A stretch of DNA of 64,000 nt from Inia geoffrensis (lineage: Eukaryota; Chordata; Mammalia; Artiodactyla; Iniidae), in the NCBI GenBank assembly GCA_036417435.1, contig CM070901.1:7476001-7540000 (forward strand), written 5' to 3'. The notes under the pieces are model-generated. The model had not been told where the DNA came from. It ran no database searches and worked only from the letters and a program-made list of their open reading frames with translations. Shown piece after piece: positions 48,457 to 61,200 of this stretch (its first letter is position 1; each line of letters starts with the position of its first letter). Position numbers and translations under genes: made by a program.

Positions 48457-48459
48457 CAA

Positions 48460-50195
48460 ATGGAAACAATCAAGGGAAAAGTACATGGATTTGACAAGGA
48501 AAGAATTACTGTGGATCAAACCAAGGAAGTGAAAATGAAAATGAAGAAGAGGGGGTGAAATTAAAGGATATTTATAAGAAGGCATCGACACAATGAGGTT
48601 TCTGATTCATTGCGATAGCAGTGATATATACAAAGAAAACACTCTTGTCAGTATATCCACAATTTCATGTAATACCTGTGGAAAAGTGCTCCTTGCTAAT
48701 TGTAAAAGAATAGGTTTAACATAATCTTCAAAGAAATCAGGTACTTTCCTCATCTAGAACATGATAATGTGATTTAATTCTTGCTTGATCTTATGTGGTC
48801 TACCTACAGTTCATCATAAAATAATATACTTTCAGGGTTACTCAGTATGAGTGCTATGGTGTCTTCAATTTGTAATTAACAACATGAAAGAGAACACTAT
48901 ATAATATATTTTGTGACTTTTACAAAGACTTGAATAATAAAAAATTAACAGAAGGGCAGTACACATAAAATCCTTAAAATAGATCCTGTGCCCATATATT
49001 ATGGGAAAATTAATTGTTCACCTTATAACATAAATATCTTTTACACTATCTAAACCTTACTTATAAGATAATGACACTCTAGGGAAGATATTCTGCCTCA
49101 CTGCCCTTTGTGAAGAAAATGGCTTATTTGAATTTCAATAGAAGATACTTTTTAAAAACTTTTATTCTGTTGGAATACATCTTTACAGTATAACTTAATT
49201 GTTCTCCTGTCATTCATCAACTACTTATGTTGAACTCATATAGTTTATGATGTCAGCAGAAATTAAATTATACCCTTGTGTTCAGTTGGGAATCATTTTT
49301 TAAAAAAATAATCTGACATCAGAAAGTAAAAATCTTTTTCTAATATATGATAATTGTAGTTCATTATGAAAATGGAACAAACTGCTAACATTCCCATTTC
49401 AGAAAAAACAAGAACAGTATGTGAGAACTCAACTGATTTATTAAAATAATGAGTTTGAAAGGGGAAATTACCATAAACTTGCTATAAAATCTCCAGTAAA
49501 ATCATAAATAATCAAGTCAAAGTAGTTTATAAATATACAGTTTGACCTGTTACTATTGTCAGAAACACCCCAATCCATAAAACAATCTCAAAATATTATT
49601 ATATGTTCTTTGAAAATTTGTAAAGAGTATTCTGTCTTGCTCCAGACAAAGTACTTCAAAGCTTAATTGATGAGTCCAATATTAAGCAAATTTTACCCAA
49701 ACGCCCACTTTTTCATTTTAAAAATCAGTATTTGCTCATTTTCCTTCAGTGATCCCAAAGGAGCAATCAACCAGTTGCCATTAAAGCTGAATGAATTTAC
49801 AGCCTGCCCTTGCAAATAGCTGAAGACATTTACAATCATGCTATTTTGTCAGTGGGGATATGACTTGTACTTAACTGTCACTCATACAGAAGATGCTATG
49901 TTGGCAATATATAGAACATGATAAATATGTAGATATTTATCAACAAAAACATTATAGACCAAAACATCATGCTGTCCAAAAAGGAAGTACATTTCTCTTT
50001 GTGAAATATAAGATATGTTTTGATTACAAATTAATGCCTCTTATATTTTTCCCATTTTTTTTTCTTGTTGTTCTGGCTTCCAACAGCATTTGACCTCAAC
50101 TACAGGCTCCCAAACACCAACTTCCAGTCTCTCTCTTGGATAGCAATCAGGTGTTGTCTTTTGAAATGCTCGTCTTCCCCCATCCAACCGGAGAG
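48460..50195. other. Unique AT-rich sequence, nothing recognised
   Basis: Separates the two copies of the 200-bp duplication. No gene or known repeat could be supported. Confidence 0.45.
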
Positions 50196-50199
50196 AGTA

Positions 50200-50406
50200 C
50201 TTTTGGCAAGTATATCAACTATCTTGGCCATATAATTTGAGAACCAAGCTTAAGAAGTGCTGGGGAAATTCCTGGTCTCTTTCTGTCAGCCTCATCCATA
50301 TGACTCTTCAAGGCCAGGAGTGGACTATAAGATCTGGAAATCCCATTCAGCACCAATAGAAGGAAAAGCCACTTCTGATAAACTAACCTTGCTCTTTACC
50401 TGAGAG
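50200..50406 (+). repeat. 200-bp duplication, copy 2
   Basis: Direct-orientation partner of 48224-48424, about 1.98 kb away. It carries a small insertion ('ggactata' near 50322) relative to copy 1 and single-base changes throughout. Confidence 0.85.
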
Positions 50407-50439
50407 AACAGAATATTCTTGTAAGTTTTGTCTTAGGTC

Positions 50440-51213
50440 AGAACTATCCAACCTTTTTCTACCTTTTAAAAATTATTATTCAATGTACTCAACTTAAAAA
50501 CAAAAATAATTAACCCATTCCTTCCACACCCCACACCTTGCCTCTGGCAACCACCAATCTGTTCTCTGTATCTATGAGCTTGTGTTTTTTTAAAAATATA
50601 TATATTCACATATGAGAGAAATCATATGGTATTCATCTTTGTCTGACTTATTTCACTTAGCATAATGCCCTCACGTTCTATGTTGTCCCAAATGGCAAGA
50701 TTTCATTCTTTTTTTGGCTGAATTATATACATTCCACAATTTTTTTACCCATTTATCTATTGATAAAAACTTAAGTTGTTTTCATATCCTGGCTGTCATA
50801 AATACTGCTGTAATGAACATGGGTGTGCATATATCTTTTCAAATCAGTGTTTTGTGTGTGTGTGTGTGTGTGTGTGTATTTTTTCAGATCGATACCTAGA
50901 AGCTGACTTGCTGAATCAAATGGTAGTTCTATATCTATATCAAATAATTACATCAAAAAGAATAAAATACCTAGGAATAACTTAAACCAAAGAGGTAAAA
51001 GACATGCAAATTGAAAATGGCAAGACATTAATAAAATAAATTGAAAATGACACAAATAAATGAAAAGATATGAATTGGAAGAATTAATGTTGCTAAAATG
51101 TCTATATTACCCAAAGCAATATATAGACCCAATGCAATCTCTATCAGAATTAATGGCATTTGTCATGTGGGTAGAACAAACAATCCTAAAATGTGTATGG
51201 AAAAAAGCAATAG
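50440..51213 (-). mobile_element. L1 with inverted 5' segment (twin-priming signature)
   Basis: The left part (50440-50945) is the antisense L1 3' region ('ttgcctctggcaaccaccaa', 'gacttatttcacttagcata', 'ctggctgtcataaatactgc'). The right part (50948-51213) is L1 ORF2 in the opposite, sense orientation ('aagaataaaatacctagg', 'ggaagaattaatgttgctaa', 'caatcctaaaatgtgtatgg'). For a minus-strand element the 5' end lies to the right, so a flipped 5' piece there is what twin priming produces. About 1 kb of ORF2 between the two pieces is missing. Confidence 0.75.
50853..50878. repeat. (TG)n microsatellite
   Basis: About 13 TG units within the L1 3' portion. Confidence 0.95.
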
Positions 51214-52794
51214 GCACACTTGGGTTGCTTCCATATTTTGGCTATTGTGAATAATGCTGCCATGAATACGGGTGCACAAATATCTGTTTAAGACTCCATT
51301 TACAACTATAGTATTTTGAGTATATTCCCAGAAATGAAATTGTTGTATCATAAGGTGATTCCATTTTTAATTATTTAAGGAGTTACCATGTTGTTTTCCA
51401 TAGGTTCTCTACCATTTCACATTCGCACCAACAGTGCACAAGAGTTCTATTTTTTCCACATCCTCAAAAACACTTATTTCTGCTTTTTAAAAATAGTAGC
51501 CATCCGAAAAAGTATGAAGTAGTATATCATTGTAGTTTTGATTTACATTTCCCTAATGACTAGTGATTGTTGAGTATCTTTTCAAGTGCTTATTGGTCAT
51601 TTGTACATCTCCTCTGGAGAACTGTCTGTTTAAGTCCTTTGCCCATTCTTGTATTGGGTTGTTTCTATCTTTGTTGTTGAATTTTAGGTGTTCTCTGTAT
51701 ATTTCATACACTAACCACTTATCAGATATATGATTTGCAATATTTTCTGCCATTCTGTGTGTTCCCTTTTTAACTCTGTCAATAGTATCATTTGATGCAG
51801 TTATTAAAAATAATTTTATGAAGTCTATTTTTTTTGCCTAATGCCTTTGATATCATATTCAAGAAATCATTGTCAATTCCAATCCTGTGAAGTTTCATTC
51901 CTTGTTTGAAATATAGCTTTAGCTTTTATATTTAGATCTTTGATCCATTTTGAATTTTTTGTATATGGTATTAGGTAAACATCCAACTTTATTCTTTTTG
52001 TATGTCCAATTTTCCTAGCACCATGTGTTGCAAAGACTGTCCTCTCTGCATTGAATGGTCTAGCATCCTTATCAAAAATTATTTGAACATATATGTTAGG
52101 GTTCATTTCTGGGTTCCTTGTTATAATCCACTGGTCTATAGTTCTGTCTTTATGTCAGTACCACACTGTTTGGATTACTATAGTTTTGTAGTAAGTTTTG
52201 AAATTAGAAAGTGTCAGTCCACCAGCTTTGTTCTTTTTCAAGCTTGTTTTGGCTATTCTGGTTTCCTTCAGATTCTGTATACATTTTAGGATGGGTTTTT
52301 CTATTTCCATAAAAAAATATCATTAGGATTTTGATATGCATTGCACTGAATCTATAGAATGCTTTGGGTAGTACTGACTTCTTAATATTTAGTCTTCCAA
52401 TGCATGAACATAGGCTGTGTTTCCATTTATTTATATCTAAGCTCTTTCAGCAGTTTTTCGTACTTTTCATTGTACTTTCTGTATACCTCTGTGGTTAAGT
52501 TTATTATTCATCTCCTTGACTAAATATTCAATATTTTATTCTATTTGATTCTGTTAAAATTAGAATTGTTTTCTTAATTTTCTTTTTACATTGCTCATTG
52601 TTATTATTTAGAAATGAAATGCAACTGATGTCATTGTGTGTTGACTTTGTATTCTGCTACTTTGCTGAATTTATTAGTTCTAATAATTTTTGTGTGTGGG
52701 ATCTTTAGGGTTTCTACATTAAGATCATATTGTCTATGAACAGATATAATTAATTTTACTTCTTTTTAAATTTAGAGGTCTTTTATTTCTTTTT

Positions 52795-53122
52795 ATTTTT
52801 TTAATTAATTAATTTTTTTTGGCTGCATTGGGTCTTTGTTGCTGCATGCAGGCTTTGTTTAGCTGTGGCAAGCAGTAGCTACTCTTCATTGTGGTGCACG
52901 TGCTTCACATTGTGGTGGCTTTTCTTGTTGCAGAGCACGGGGCTCTAGGCATGTGGGCTTCAGTTGTTGTGACTTGTGGGCTTTAGAGCACAGGCTTGTT
53001 AGTTGTGGTTCACAGGCTTAGTTTCTCTGCAGCATGTGGGATCTTCCTGGCCCAGGGTTCGAACCCTTGTCCCCTGAATTGGCAGGTGGATTCTTAACCA
53101 CTGTGCCACCAGCGAAGTCCCT
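52795..53122 (-). mobile_element. Longer CHR-1-like SINE, antisense
   Basis: Antisense tRNA-derived SINE of the long cetartiodactyl form: reversed A-rich tail 'aattaattaattttttttgg', 'ctgcattgggtctttgttgc', 'cagttgttgtgacttgtgg', 'gcagcatgtgggatcttcct', 'cagggttcgaaccc' and the tRNA-like head 'ttaaccactgtgccaccagc'. Possible target-site duplication: 'ttttatttctttt' on the left and 'cttatttttcttg' on the right (imperfect). Distinct from the short GC-rich CHR SINEs elsewhere and probably older. Confidence 0.9.
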
Positions 53123-54309
53123 TATTTTTCTTGCTTAATTGCTTTGGCTAGAACTTTCAGGACTATATTGAATAGAGGTGGTGACAGTGGACATTCTTCC
53201 TTTGTTGCCAGTGTTAGAGGAAGAGCACTCAGACTTTCACTGTTGAATGTGACTCACTGTGAATTTTTCATAGATAGCTTTTATTATGTTGAGGTAATGT
53301 CATTCTGTTTCTACTTTGTTGTGTATTTTTATTATGAAAGAATGTTGAATTTTGTCAAACGTTTTTTCTACAACAATTGAGAGGATCATGTAGATCCTTT
53401 CCCTTTATTCTGTAAATATGGTATATTACATTAATAGATTTTTGTATGTTGAGATATCTTTGCATTCCAGAAATAAATCCCACCTGGGCATGGTGTATAA
53501 TCCTTCTAATATCCTGCTGGATTCATCTGATAATTTTTGCATCAATATTCATAAGATGTTGATTTATAATTTTATTTCCTTGTAATGTCTTGGTCTAGCT
53601 TTGGTGTTAGGTTAATGCTGGACTCAAAGAATGAGTTAAAAAGTTTTCTCTCCTCTTCAATATTTTTGAAAGAGTTTGAGTAGGACTGCTGATAAGACCT
53701 CCTCAAATATTTCGTAGAATTCATCAATGAAACAATCTGGTGAATCCAGGGCTTTTCTTTGTGGGGGAATTTTGATTACTGATTCAATCACCTTACCATT
53801 TATAGGTCTAGTCATATTTTCTATTTACTCACTAATCTTAGTAGGTTTTGTGATTTTAAGAATTTATTCATTTCACCAATTTTTTTGGTGTACAATTGTT
53901 ACAACATTCTTTTATAATCCTTTTGATTTCTGTAAATTTGGTAGTAATATCCTACTTTCATTTCAGATTTTAGTAATTTGATTCCTCTCTTTTTCCCTTT
54001 TTTTTTTTCTTTTTTTTGGTCTATATAGCTAGCTAAATGTTTGTCAATTTTGTTGATCTTTTTAAGAACCATCTTTTGGTTATATTGATTTTCTCTATCA
54101 TTTTTCTATTCTCTATCTCATTAATCACTACTTTAATTTTTATTATTTACTTTCCTTGCTAGCTTTGTATTTAGTTTGTTCTTTTTCTAGTTCCTTAAGT
54201 TGTAAAGTTAGATTGTTGATTTGAGATCTTTCTTGTTTTTTACAGTAAGCATTTATAACTACAAAGGTCCCCTTCATACTGTTTTTGCTGTATCCCATAA
54301 GTTTTGGTA

Positions 54310-54807
54310 TACAGACAAACCTCATTTTACTGTGGTTTGCTTTACTGTACTTCACAGATATTGAATTTTTTACAGATTGAAGGTTTGTGGCAACTATCTG
54401 TCAAGCAAGTTTAACAGTGCCATTTTTCCAACAGCGTTTTCTCATTTTGTGTCTCTGTCTCACATTTTGGTAGTTCTCACAATATTTCAAACTTTTTCAT
54501 TAGTATTACATTTGTTATGGTGATATATGATCAGTGATCTTTGATGTTACTACTGCAAAAAGATTATGACTTGCTGAAGGTTCAGATGATGGTTAGCACT
54601 TTTTAGCAATAAAGTATTTTTAATTACAGTATGTACATATTTTTAGATATTATGCTATTGTACACTTAATAGATTACAGTATAGTGTGAACATAACTTTT
54701 ATATTCACTGAGCAACCAAAAAACAATGTGACTCACTTCATTGCAATATTTGCTTCATTGTGGGTGATTTGGAATTGAAACCTCAATGTCTTCAAGGTAT
54801 ATCTGTA
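54310..54807. mobile_element. Tigger-type (Tc1/mariner superfamily) DNA transposon fossil
   Basis: Inserted in the antisense L1 with duplicated TA (54310-54311 and 54806-54807). Ends are inverted repeats: 'cagacaaacctcattttac' on the left and the reverse complement of 'ttgaaggtatatctg'-like bases on the right. Internal blocks 'ttgaaggtttgtggcaac', 'gccatttttccaacagcg' and 'cacattttggtagttctc' match the mammalian Tigger family. At about 500 bp it has no transposase frame and is non-autonomous or internally deleted. Confidence 0.8.
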
Positions 54808-55608
54808 CTGTGTTTTGGCTTTCATTCATCTCTAAGTATTTTCTAATTTACTTTGTGCTTTCTTCTTTTTCTGGTTTTTACAGAGTGCACTCTTTGATTT
54901 ACAGAAAATTTTTCCAGTTTTTCTTCTGTTATTTATATCTAGTTTTGTCCAATTTTGGTAAGAAGAAAATCGTCTATATGATATCTTTTAAAATCTACTG
55001 AGACTTAATTTGTGGCTTAACATATGGTCTATCCTGGAAAATGTCCCTTGTTCACTTGAGAAAAATGTGTGTTCTTTTGTTGTTGGGTAGAGTGCTCTGT
55101 ATATTTCTGTTAAATCTGATTGATTTATTATATTATTCAAGTCTATTTGTCTAGTTATCATCTGTCTGGTTACTTTATCCATTATTAAGAATACAATATT
55201 GAATATTCCAATTATTATTGTAGAACTATTTTTCTCTTTAATTTCTCAATTTTTGCTTCATATATTTTGATGGTTTATTATTAAGTAAATGTTTATAATT
55301 GCTATATCTTCTTGTTCTATTAAGTCTTGCATTAATATATCAATATATAAAGTCCTTCTTTATCTCATTACTTTTTGGTTTAAAGTCTATTTTTTCTGAT
55401 ATTAGTATTGTCTGATATAAGTTATCCCCACTCTCTTCTGGTTATTATTTGCATGGAATATCTTTTTGTCATCCTTTCACTTTCAACTAGTGTGTGGTCT
55501 CTTACAGAGAGCACAGAGTTGGATCCTGTTTTCCTTTTATTCATTCTGCCAATCTGCCTTTTAATTGGAGAGTTTAATCCATTTACATTTAAAGTGATTG
55601 CTAATAAG

Positions 55609-56237
55609 GAGAGAGAAAAAAGGACACTGGCCCTTTAAATCCCTGGAATCCATTTCAGCCTGAGGAGGAGGGGTTTGCAGTAATGGGAGAGGAGCAACAT
55701 GCCATCTGCCTCTTTGTCTACACCTCTGATATCATTAATCAGTGATCAGAGCACAGATCTCTGACATTTGGATGACAAGGTCCTTTGGCCCAACTGTGCA
55801 AACTGCTCTTGGAATGTGTACAAGGCTTCCTGCCACAAGCCTTGTGGCAGGTGGGGGATGGGTTGCTGCTACTGTGCTAAATACTGAAATTAATCAAAAT
55901 TAACCAATTTATTATCCAAGCCACCCTTCAAAGTTGAAAGCGTTCAGTAGACTCCAGAGTTCCAAAAGGTTTACATCAGTCAGTGAAAATGCTGTCTAGG
56001 CGAGGAGAGACACCTGGTGTGTCTTGTTCCACTGTCTTCCTAGAATCCTTCAATGCCTGGTATATTACAACCTCCTGCGGACTTACATGCACCAAAACCT
56101 GCTTCAATAAGTTGTAGGTATTACCCATAACCAAAACTATAATACATCCCCTAATTCTTAGTAACTCTGACAGTAGATTCTATTTAATGAATTGTGAAGA
56201 GATAACATTGGAAATCTGGATTATATTATACTTCTAT
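55609..56237. other. Unidentified less AT-rich segment between two L1s
   Basis: No family recognised. It contains a perfect inverted repeat cctgccacaag-c-cttgtggcagg at 55829-55851. No usable frame. It might be unique sequence or an unrecognised LTR/ERV piece. Confidence 0.35.
55829..55851. other. 23-nt perfect inverted repeat
   Basis: Two 11-nt arms around a single central C, cctgccacaag / cttgtggcagg. GC-richer than the other palindromes here. Confidence 0.85.
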
Positions 56238-56469
56238 TCCTTTAATTTAAAAAAAAATTTAGTTTTATTTATTATTTTATACAGCAGGTTCTTATGAGTC
56301 ATCAATTTTATACACATCAGTGTCTACATGTCAATTCCAATCACCCAATTCATCACACCACCACCCCCACTTCCCCACCGCTTTACCCCCTTGGTGTCCA
56401 TGCGTTTGTTCTCTACATCGGTGTCTCAATTTCTGCCCTGCAAACTAAATCATCTGTACCACTCTTCTA

Positions 56470-59400
56470 GATTCCACATATATGTGTTAATATACGATAT
56501 TTGTTTTTCTCTTTCTGACTTACATCACTCTGTATGACAGCCTCTAGATCCATCCACATCTCAACAAATGACCCAATTTCATTCCTATTTATGGCTGAGT
56601 AATATTCCATTGTATATAAGTACCACATCTTCTTTATCCATTCGTCTGCCGATGGGCATTTAGGCTATTTCCATGACCTGGCTATTGTAAATAGTGCTGC
56701 AATGAACATTGGGGTGCATGTGTCTTTTTGAATTATGGTTTTCTCAGGGTATATATTTTTTTTTTTCTCAGGTATAGTGGGATTGCTGGATCATATGGTA
56801 ATTCTATTTTTACTTTTTTAAGGAACCTCCATACTGTTCTCCATAGTGGCTGTATCAATTTACATTCCCACCAACAGTGCAATAGGGTTCCCTTTTCTCC
56901 ATTCCCTCTCCAGCATTTGTAGTTTGTAGATTTTCTGATGATACCTATTCTAACTGGTGTGAGGTGACACCTCATTGGAATTTTGATTTGCATTTCTCTA
57001 ATAATTAGTAATGTTGAGCAGCTTTTCATGTGCTTCTTGGCCATCTGTATGTCTTCTTTGGAGAAATGTCTATTTAGGTCTTCTGCCCATTTTTCGATTG
57101 GGTTGTTTGTTCTTTCAATATTGAGCTGCATGAGCTGTTTATATACTTTGGACATTAATCCTTTGTCTGTTGATTCATTTGCAAATATTTTCTCCCATTC
57201 TGAGGGTTGTCTTTTCATCCTGTTTATGGCTTCCTTTGCTGTGCAAAAGATCTGAAGTTTCATTAGGTCCCATTTGTTTATTTTTGTTTTTATTTCCATT
57301 ACTCTAGGAGGTGGATCAAAGACTGGCTTGCTGTGATTTATGTCAAAGAGTGTTCTTCCTATGTTTTCCTCTAAGAGTTTGATAGTATCTAGTCTTACAT
57401 TTAGGTGTCTAATCCATTTTGAGTTTATTTTTGTGTATGGTGTTAGGGAGTGTTCTAATTTCATTCCCCTACATGTAGCTGTCCAGTTTTCCTAGCACCA
57501 CTTATTGAAGAGACTGTCTTTTCTCCATTGTACATCCTTGCCTCCTTTGTCATAGGTTAGTTGACCTTAGGTACATGGGTTTATCTCTGGGCTTTCTATC
57601 TTGTTCCATTGATCTATGTTTCTGTTTTTGTGCCAGTACCATATTGTCTTGATTACTGTAGCTTAGTAGTATAGCCTGAAGTCAGGGAGTCTGATATCGC
57701 CAGCTCCGTTTTTTCCACTCAAGACTGTTTTGGCTATTCGGGGTCTTCTGTGTCTCCATACAAGTTTTAAGATTTATGTTCTAGTTCTGTAAAAAAAATT
57801 CCATTGGTAATTTGATAGGGATTGCATTGAATCTGTAAATTTCTTTGGGTAGTATAGTCATTTTCACAACACTCATTCTTCCAATCCAAGAACATTGTAT
57901 ATCTCTCCATCTGGTGGTATCATCTTTAATTTCTTTCATCAGAGTCTTATAGTTTTCTGCATACAGGTTTTTGTCTCCTTAGGTAGGTTTATTCCTAGGT
58001 ATTTTATTCTTTTTGTTGCAACAGTAAAAGGGAGTGTTTCCTTAATTTCTCTTTAAGATTTTTCATCATTAGTGTAAAGAAATGCAAGAGATTTCTGTGC
58101 ATAAATTTTCTATCCTGCAACTTTACCAAATTCATTGACTAGCTCTAGTAGTTTTCTGGTGGAATCTTTAGGATTCTCTAGGTATAGTATCATGTCATCT
58201 GCAAACAGTGACAGTTTTACTTCTTCTTTTCCAATTTGTATTCCTTTTATTTCTTTCTCTTCTCTGACTGCCATGGCTAGGACTTCCAAAACTATGTTGA
58301 ATAATAGTGGTGAGAATGGACATCCTTGTCTTGTTCCTGATCTTAGAGGAAACGCTTTCAGTTTTTCACCATTGAGAATGATGTTTGCTGTGGGTTTGTC
58401 ATATATTGCCTTTATTATGTTGAGGTAGGTGCCCTCTATGCCCACTTTCTGGAGAGTTTTTATCATAAATGGGTGTTGAATTTTGTCAAAAGCTTTTTCT
58501 GCATCTATTGAGATGATCACATTGTTTTTCTTCAACTTGTTAATATGGTGTATCACACTGACGATTTGCGTATATTGAACAATCCTTGCATCCCTGGGAT
58601 AAATCCCACTTGATCATGGTGTATGATCCTTTTAATATGTTGTTGGATTCTGTTTGCTAGTATTTTGTTGAGGATTTTTGCATCTGTATTCATCAGTGAT
58701 ATTGGTCTGTAATTTTTTTTTTTTGTAGTATCTTTGTCTGGTTTTGGTATCAGGGTGATGGTGGCCTCATAGAATGAGTTTGGGAGTGTCCCTTCCTCTG
58801 CAATTTTTTGGATGAGTTTGAGAAGGATGGGTGCTAGCACTTCTCTAAATGTTTGACAGAATTCACCTGTGAAGCCATGTGGTCCTGGACTTCTGCTTTT
58901 TGGAAGATTTTAAATCACAGTTTCAATTTCATTACTTGTGATTGGTTTGTTCACATTTCTATTTCTTCCTGGTTCAGTGTTGGAAGGTTATACCTTTCTA
59001 AGAATTTGTCCATTTCTTCCAGGTTGTCTATTTTATTGGCATAGTTGCTTGTAGTAGTCTCTTAGGATGCTTTGTATTTCTGTGGTGTCTGTTGTAATTT
59101 CTCCCTTTACATTTCCAATTTTATTGATTTGAGTCCTCTCTCTCTTTTTCTTGATGAGTCTGGCTAATGGTTTATCAATTTTGTTTATCTTCTCAAAGAA
59201 CCAGCTTTTAGTTTTATTGATCTTTGCTATTGTCTTTTTGGTTTCTATTTCATTTATTTCTGCTCGGATCTTTATGATTTCTTTCCTTCTGCTAACTTTG
59301 GTTTTTGTTTGTTCTTCTTCCTCTAGTGCCTTTAGGTGTAAGGTCAGATTGTTTATTTGAGATTTTTCTTGTTTCTTGAGGTAGGCTTGTATATCTATAA

Positions 59401-60310
59401 ACTTCCATCTTAGAAGTGTTTTTGCTGCATCCCATAGGTTTTGGATCATCGTGTTTTCATTGTCATTTGTCTCTAGGTATTTTCTGATTTCCTCTTTGAT
59501 TTCTTCAGTGATCTCTAGGTTTTTTAGTAACATACTGTTTAGCCTCCATGTGTTTTTTATGTGTTTTTCCTTGTAATTCATTTCTAATCTCATAGGTTTG
59601 TGGTCAGAAAATATGCTTGATAGCATTTGTTTTCTTAAATTTACTGAGGCTTGATTTGTGAGCCAGAATGTGATCTATCCTGCAGAATGTTCTGTGCGCA
59701 CTTGAGAATAAAGTATAATCTGCTGTTTTTGGATGGAATGTCCTATAAATATCAATTAAATCTATCTGGTCTACTGTGTCATTTAAAGCTTCTGTTTCCT
59801 TATTTATTTTCATTTTGGATGATCTATCCATTGGTGTGAGTGAGGTGTTAAAGTCCCCACTCTTATTGTGTTACTGTCGATTTCCTCTTTTATAGCTGTC
59901 AGCAGTTGCCTTATGTATTGAGGTGCTCCTATGCTGGGTGCATATGTATTTATAATTCTTATATATTCTTCTTGGATTTATCCCTTGATCGTTATGTAGT
60001 GTCCTTCCTTGTCTCTTGTAACATTCTTTATTTTAAAGTCTATTTTATCTGATATGAGTATTGCTACTCCAGCTTTCTTTGGATTTCCATTTGCATGAAA
60101 TATCTTTTTCCATCTCCTCACTTTCAGTCTGTATGTGCCCCTAGGTCTGAAAGGGTCTCTTGTAGACAGCATATATATGGGTCTTGTTTTTGTATCCATT
60201 CAGCAAGCCTGTGTCTTTTGGTTGGAACATTTAATCCATTCATGTTTAATGTAATTATTGATATGCATGTTCCTATGACCATTTTCTTAATTGTTTTGGG
60301 TGTGTTTTTG
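56470..60310 (-). pseudogene. L1 ORF2 relic, several long frames intact
   Basis: Readable from the right: endonuclease N-part at 59978-60199, endonuclease end at 59604-59831, linker at 59033-59626 (197 codons), reverse transcriptase at 58553-58840 ([20 protein letters not shown]) and 58110-58556 ([20 protein letters not shown], catalytic box FADD), and the C-terminal region at 56733-57464 (243 codons, including the zinc-knuckle-like HCWWEC). Breaks between these frames are single frameshifts or stops. The ORF2 start is approximate; the stop is probably the TAG near 56470. Confidence 0.88.
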
Positions 60311-60340
60311 TAGATCCTTTTCTTCTCTTGTGTTTCCCAC

Positions 60341-61200
60341 TTAGAGAAATTCCTTTAGCATTTGTGGTAGAGCTGGTTTGGTGGTGCTGAATTCTCTTAG
60401 CTTTTGCTTGTCTGTAAAGCTTTTGATTTCTCCATTGAATCTGAATGAGATCCTTGGCAGGTAGAGTAAACTTGGTTGTAGGTTCTTCCCTTTCATCACT
60501 TTAAGTACATGATGCCACTCCCTTCTGGCTTATAGAGCTTCTGCTGAAAAATCAGCTGTTAACCTTATGGGAGTTCCCTTGTATGTTATTTTTCCCTTGC
60601 TGCTTTCAATAATTTTTCTTTGTCTTTAATTTTTGCTAATTTGGTTATTATGTGTCTCGGCATGTTTCTCCTTGGGTTTGTCCCGTATGCTACTCTCTGC
60701 ACTTCCCGTACTTGAGTGGCTATTTCCTTTCCTATGTTAGGGAAGTTTTCAGCTATAATCTCTTCAAATATTTTCTCTGGTCCTTTCTCTCTCTCTTCTT
60801 CTGGGACCCCTATTATATGAATGTTGCTGTGTTTAATGTTGTCCCAGAGGTCTCTTAGGCTGTCTTCATTTCTTTTCATTCTTTTTTCTTTATTCTGTTC
60901 TGCAGCAGTGAATTCTACCATTCTGTCTTTCAGGTCACTTATCTGTTCTTCTGCCTTAGTTATTCTGCTACTGATTCCTTCTAGTGTAGTTTTCATTTCA
61001 GTTATTGTATTGTTCATCTCTGTTTATTTGTTCTTTAATTCTTCTAGGACTTTGTTAAATATTTCTTGCATCTTCTCAATCTTTGCCTCCATTCTTTTTC
61101 TGAAGTCCTGGATCATCTTCACTATCATTCTGAAATTTTTTTTCTGGAAGATTGCCTATCTCTACTTCATTTAGTTGTTTTTCTGGGGTTTTATCTTCCT
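60341..61200 (-). pseudogene. L1 ORF1 relic
   Basis: The 143-codon frame at 60586-61017 covers the coiled coil (EEQISDLKDRMVEFTAAEQ) and the RRM-like domain (IIGVPEEEREKGPEKIFEEI). A stop near 61020 separates it from the N-terminal part, and a stop or frameshift near 60586 separates it from the C-terminal part, which ends at the TAA at 60341-60343. Non-functional. Confidence 0.85.

Larger units (their letters stand above)
51400..55605 (-). pseudogene. L1 ORF2 relic (interrupted twice)
   Basis: Antisense ORF2: the C-terminal frame 51553-51753 ([20 protein letters not shown]), a reverse transcriptase block near 52700-53250, a linker frame at 54143-54355 (INNLTLQLKELEKEQTK) and an endonuclease part at 54988-55182. 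Insertions, frameshifts and stops exclude function. Confidence 0.78.
51214..55608 (-). mobile_element. L1 LINE, antisense, carrying two later insertions
   Basis: Antisense L1 starting in the ORF2 C-terminus/3'UTR region ('cttgggttgcttccatattt') and running to the endonuclease region ('tttaatccatttacatttaa'), where it stops (5'-truncated) at about 55608. It overlaps in consensus position with the left neighbour, so it is a separate element lacking its 3' terminus. A CHR-1-like SINE (52795-53122) and a Tigger-type transposon (54310-54807) interrupt it. ORF2 is fully decayed. Confidence 0.88.
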
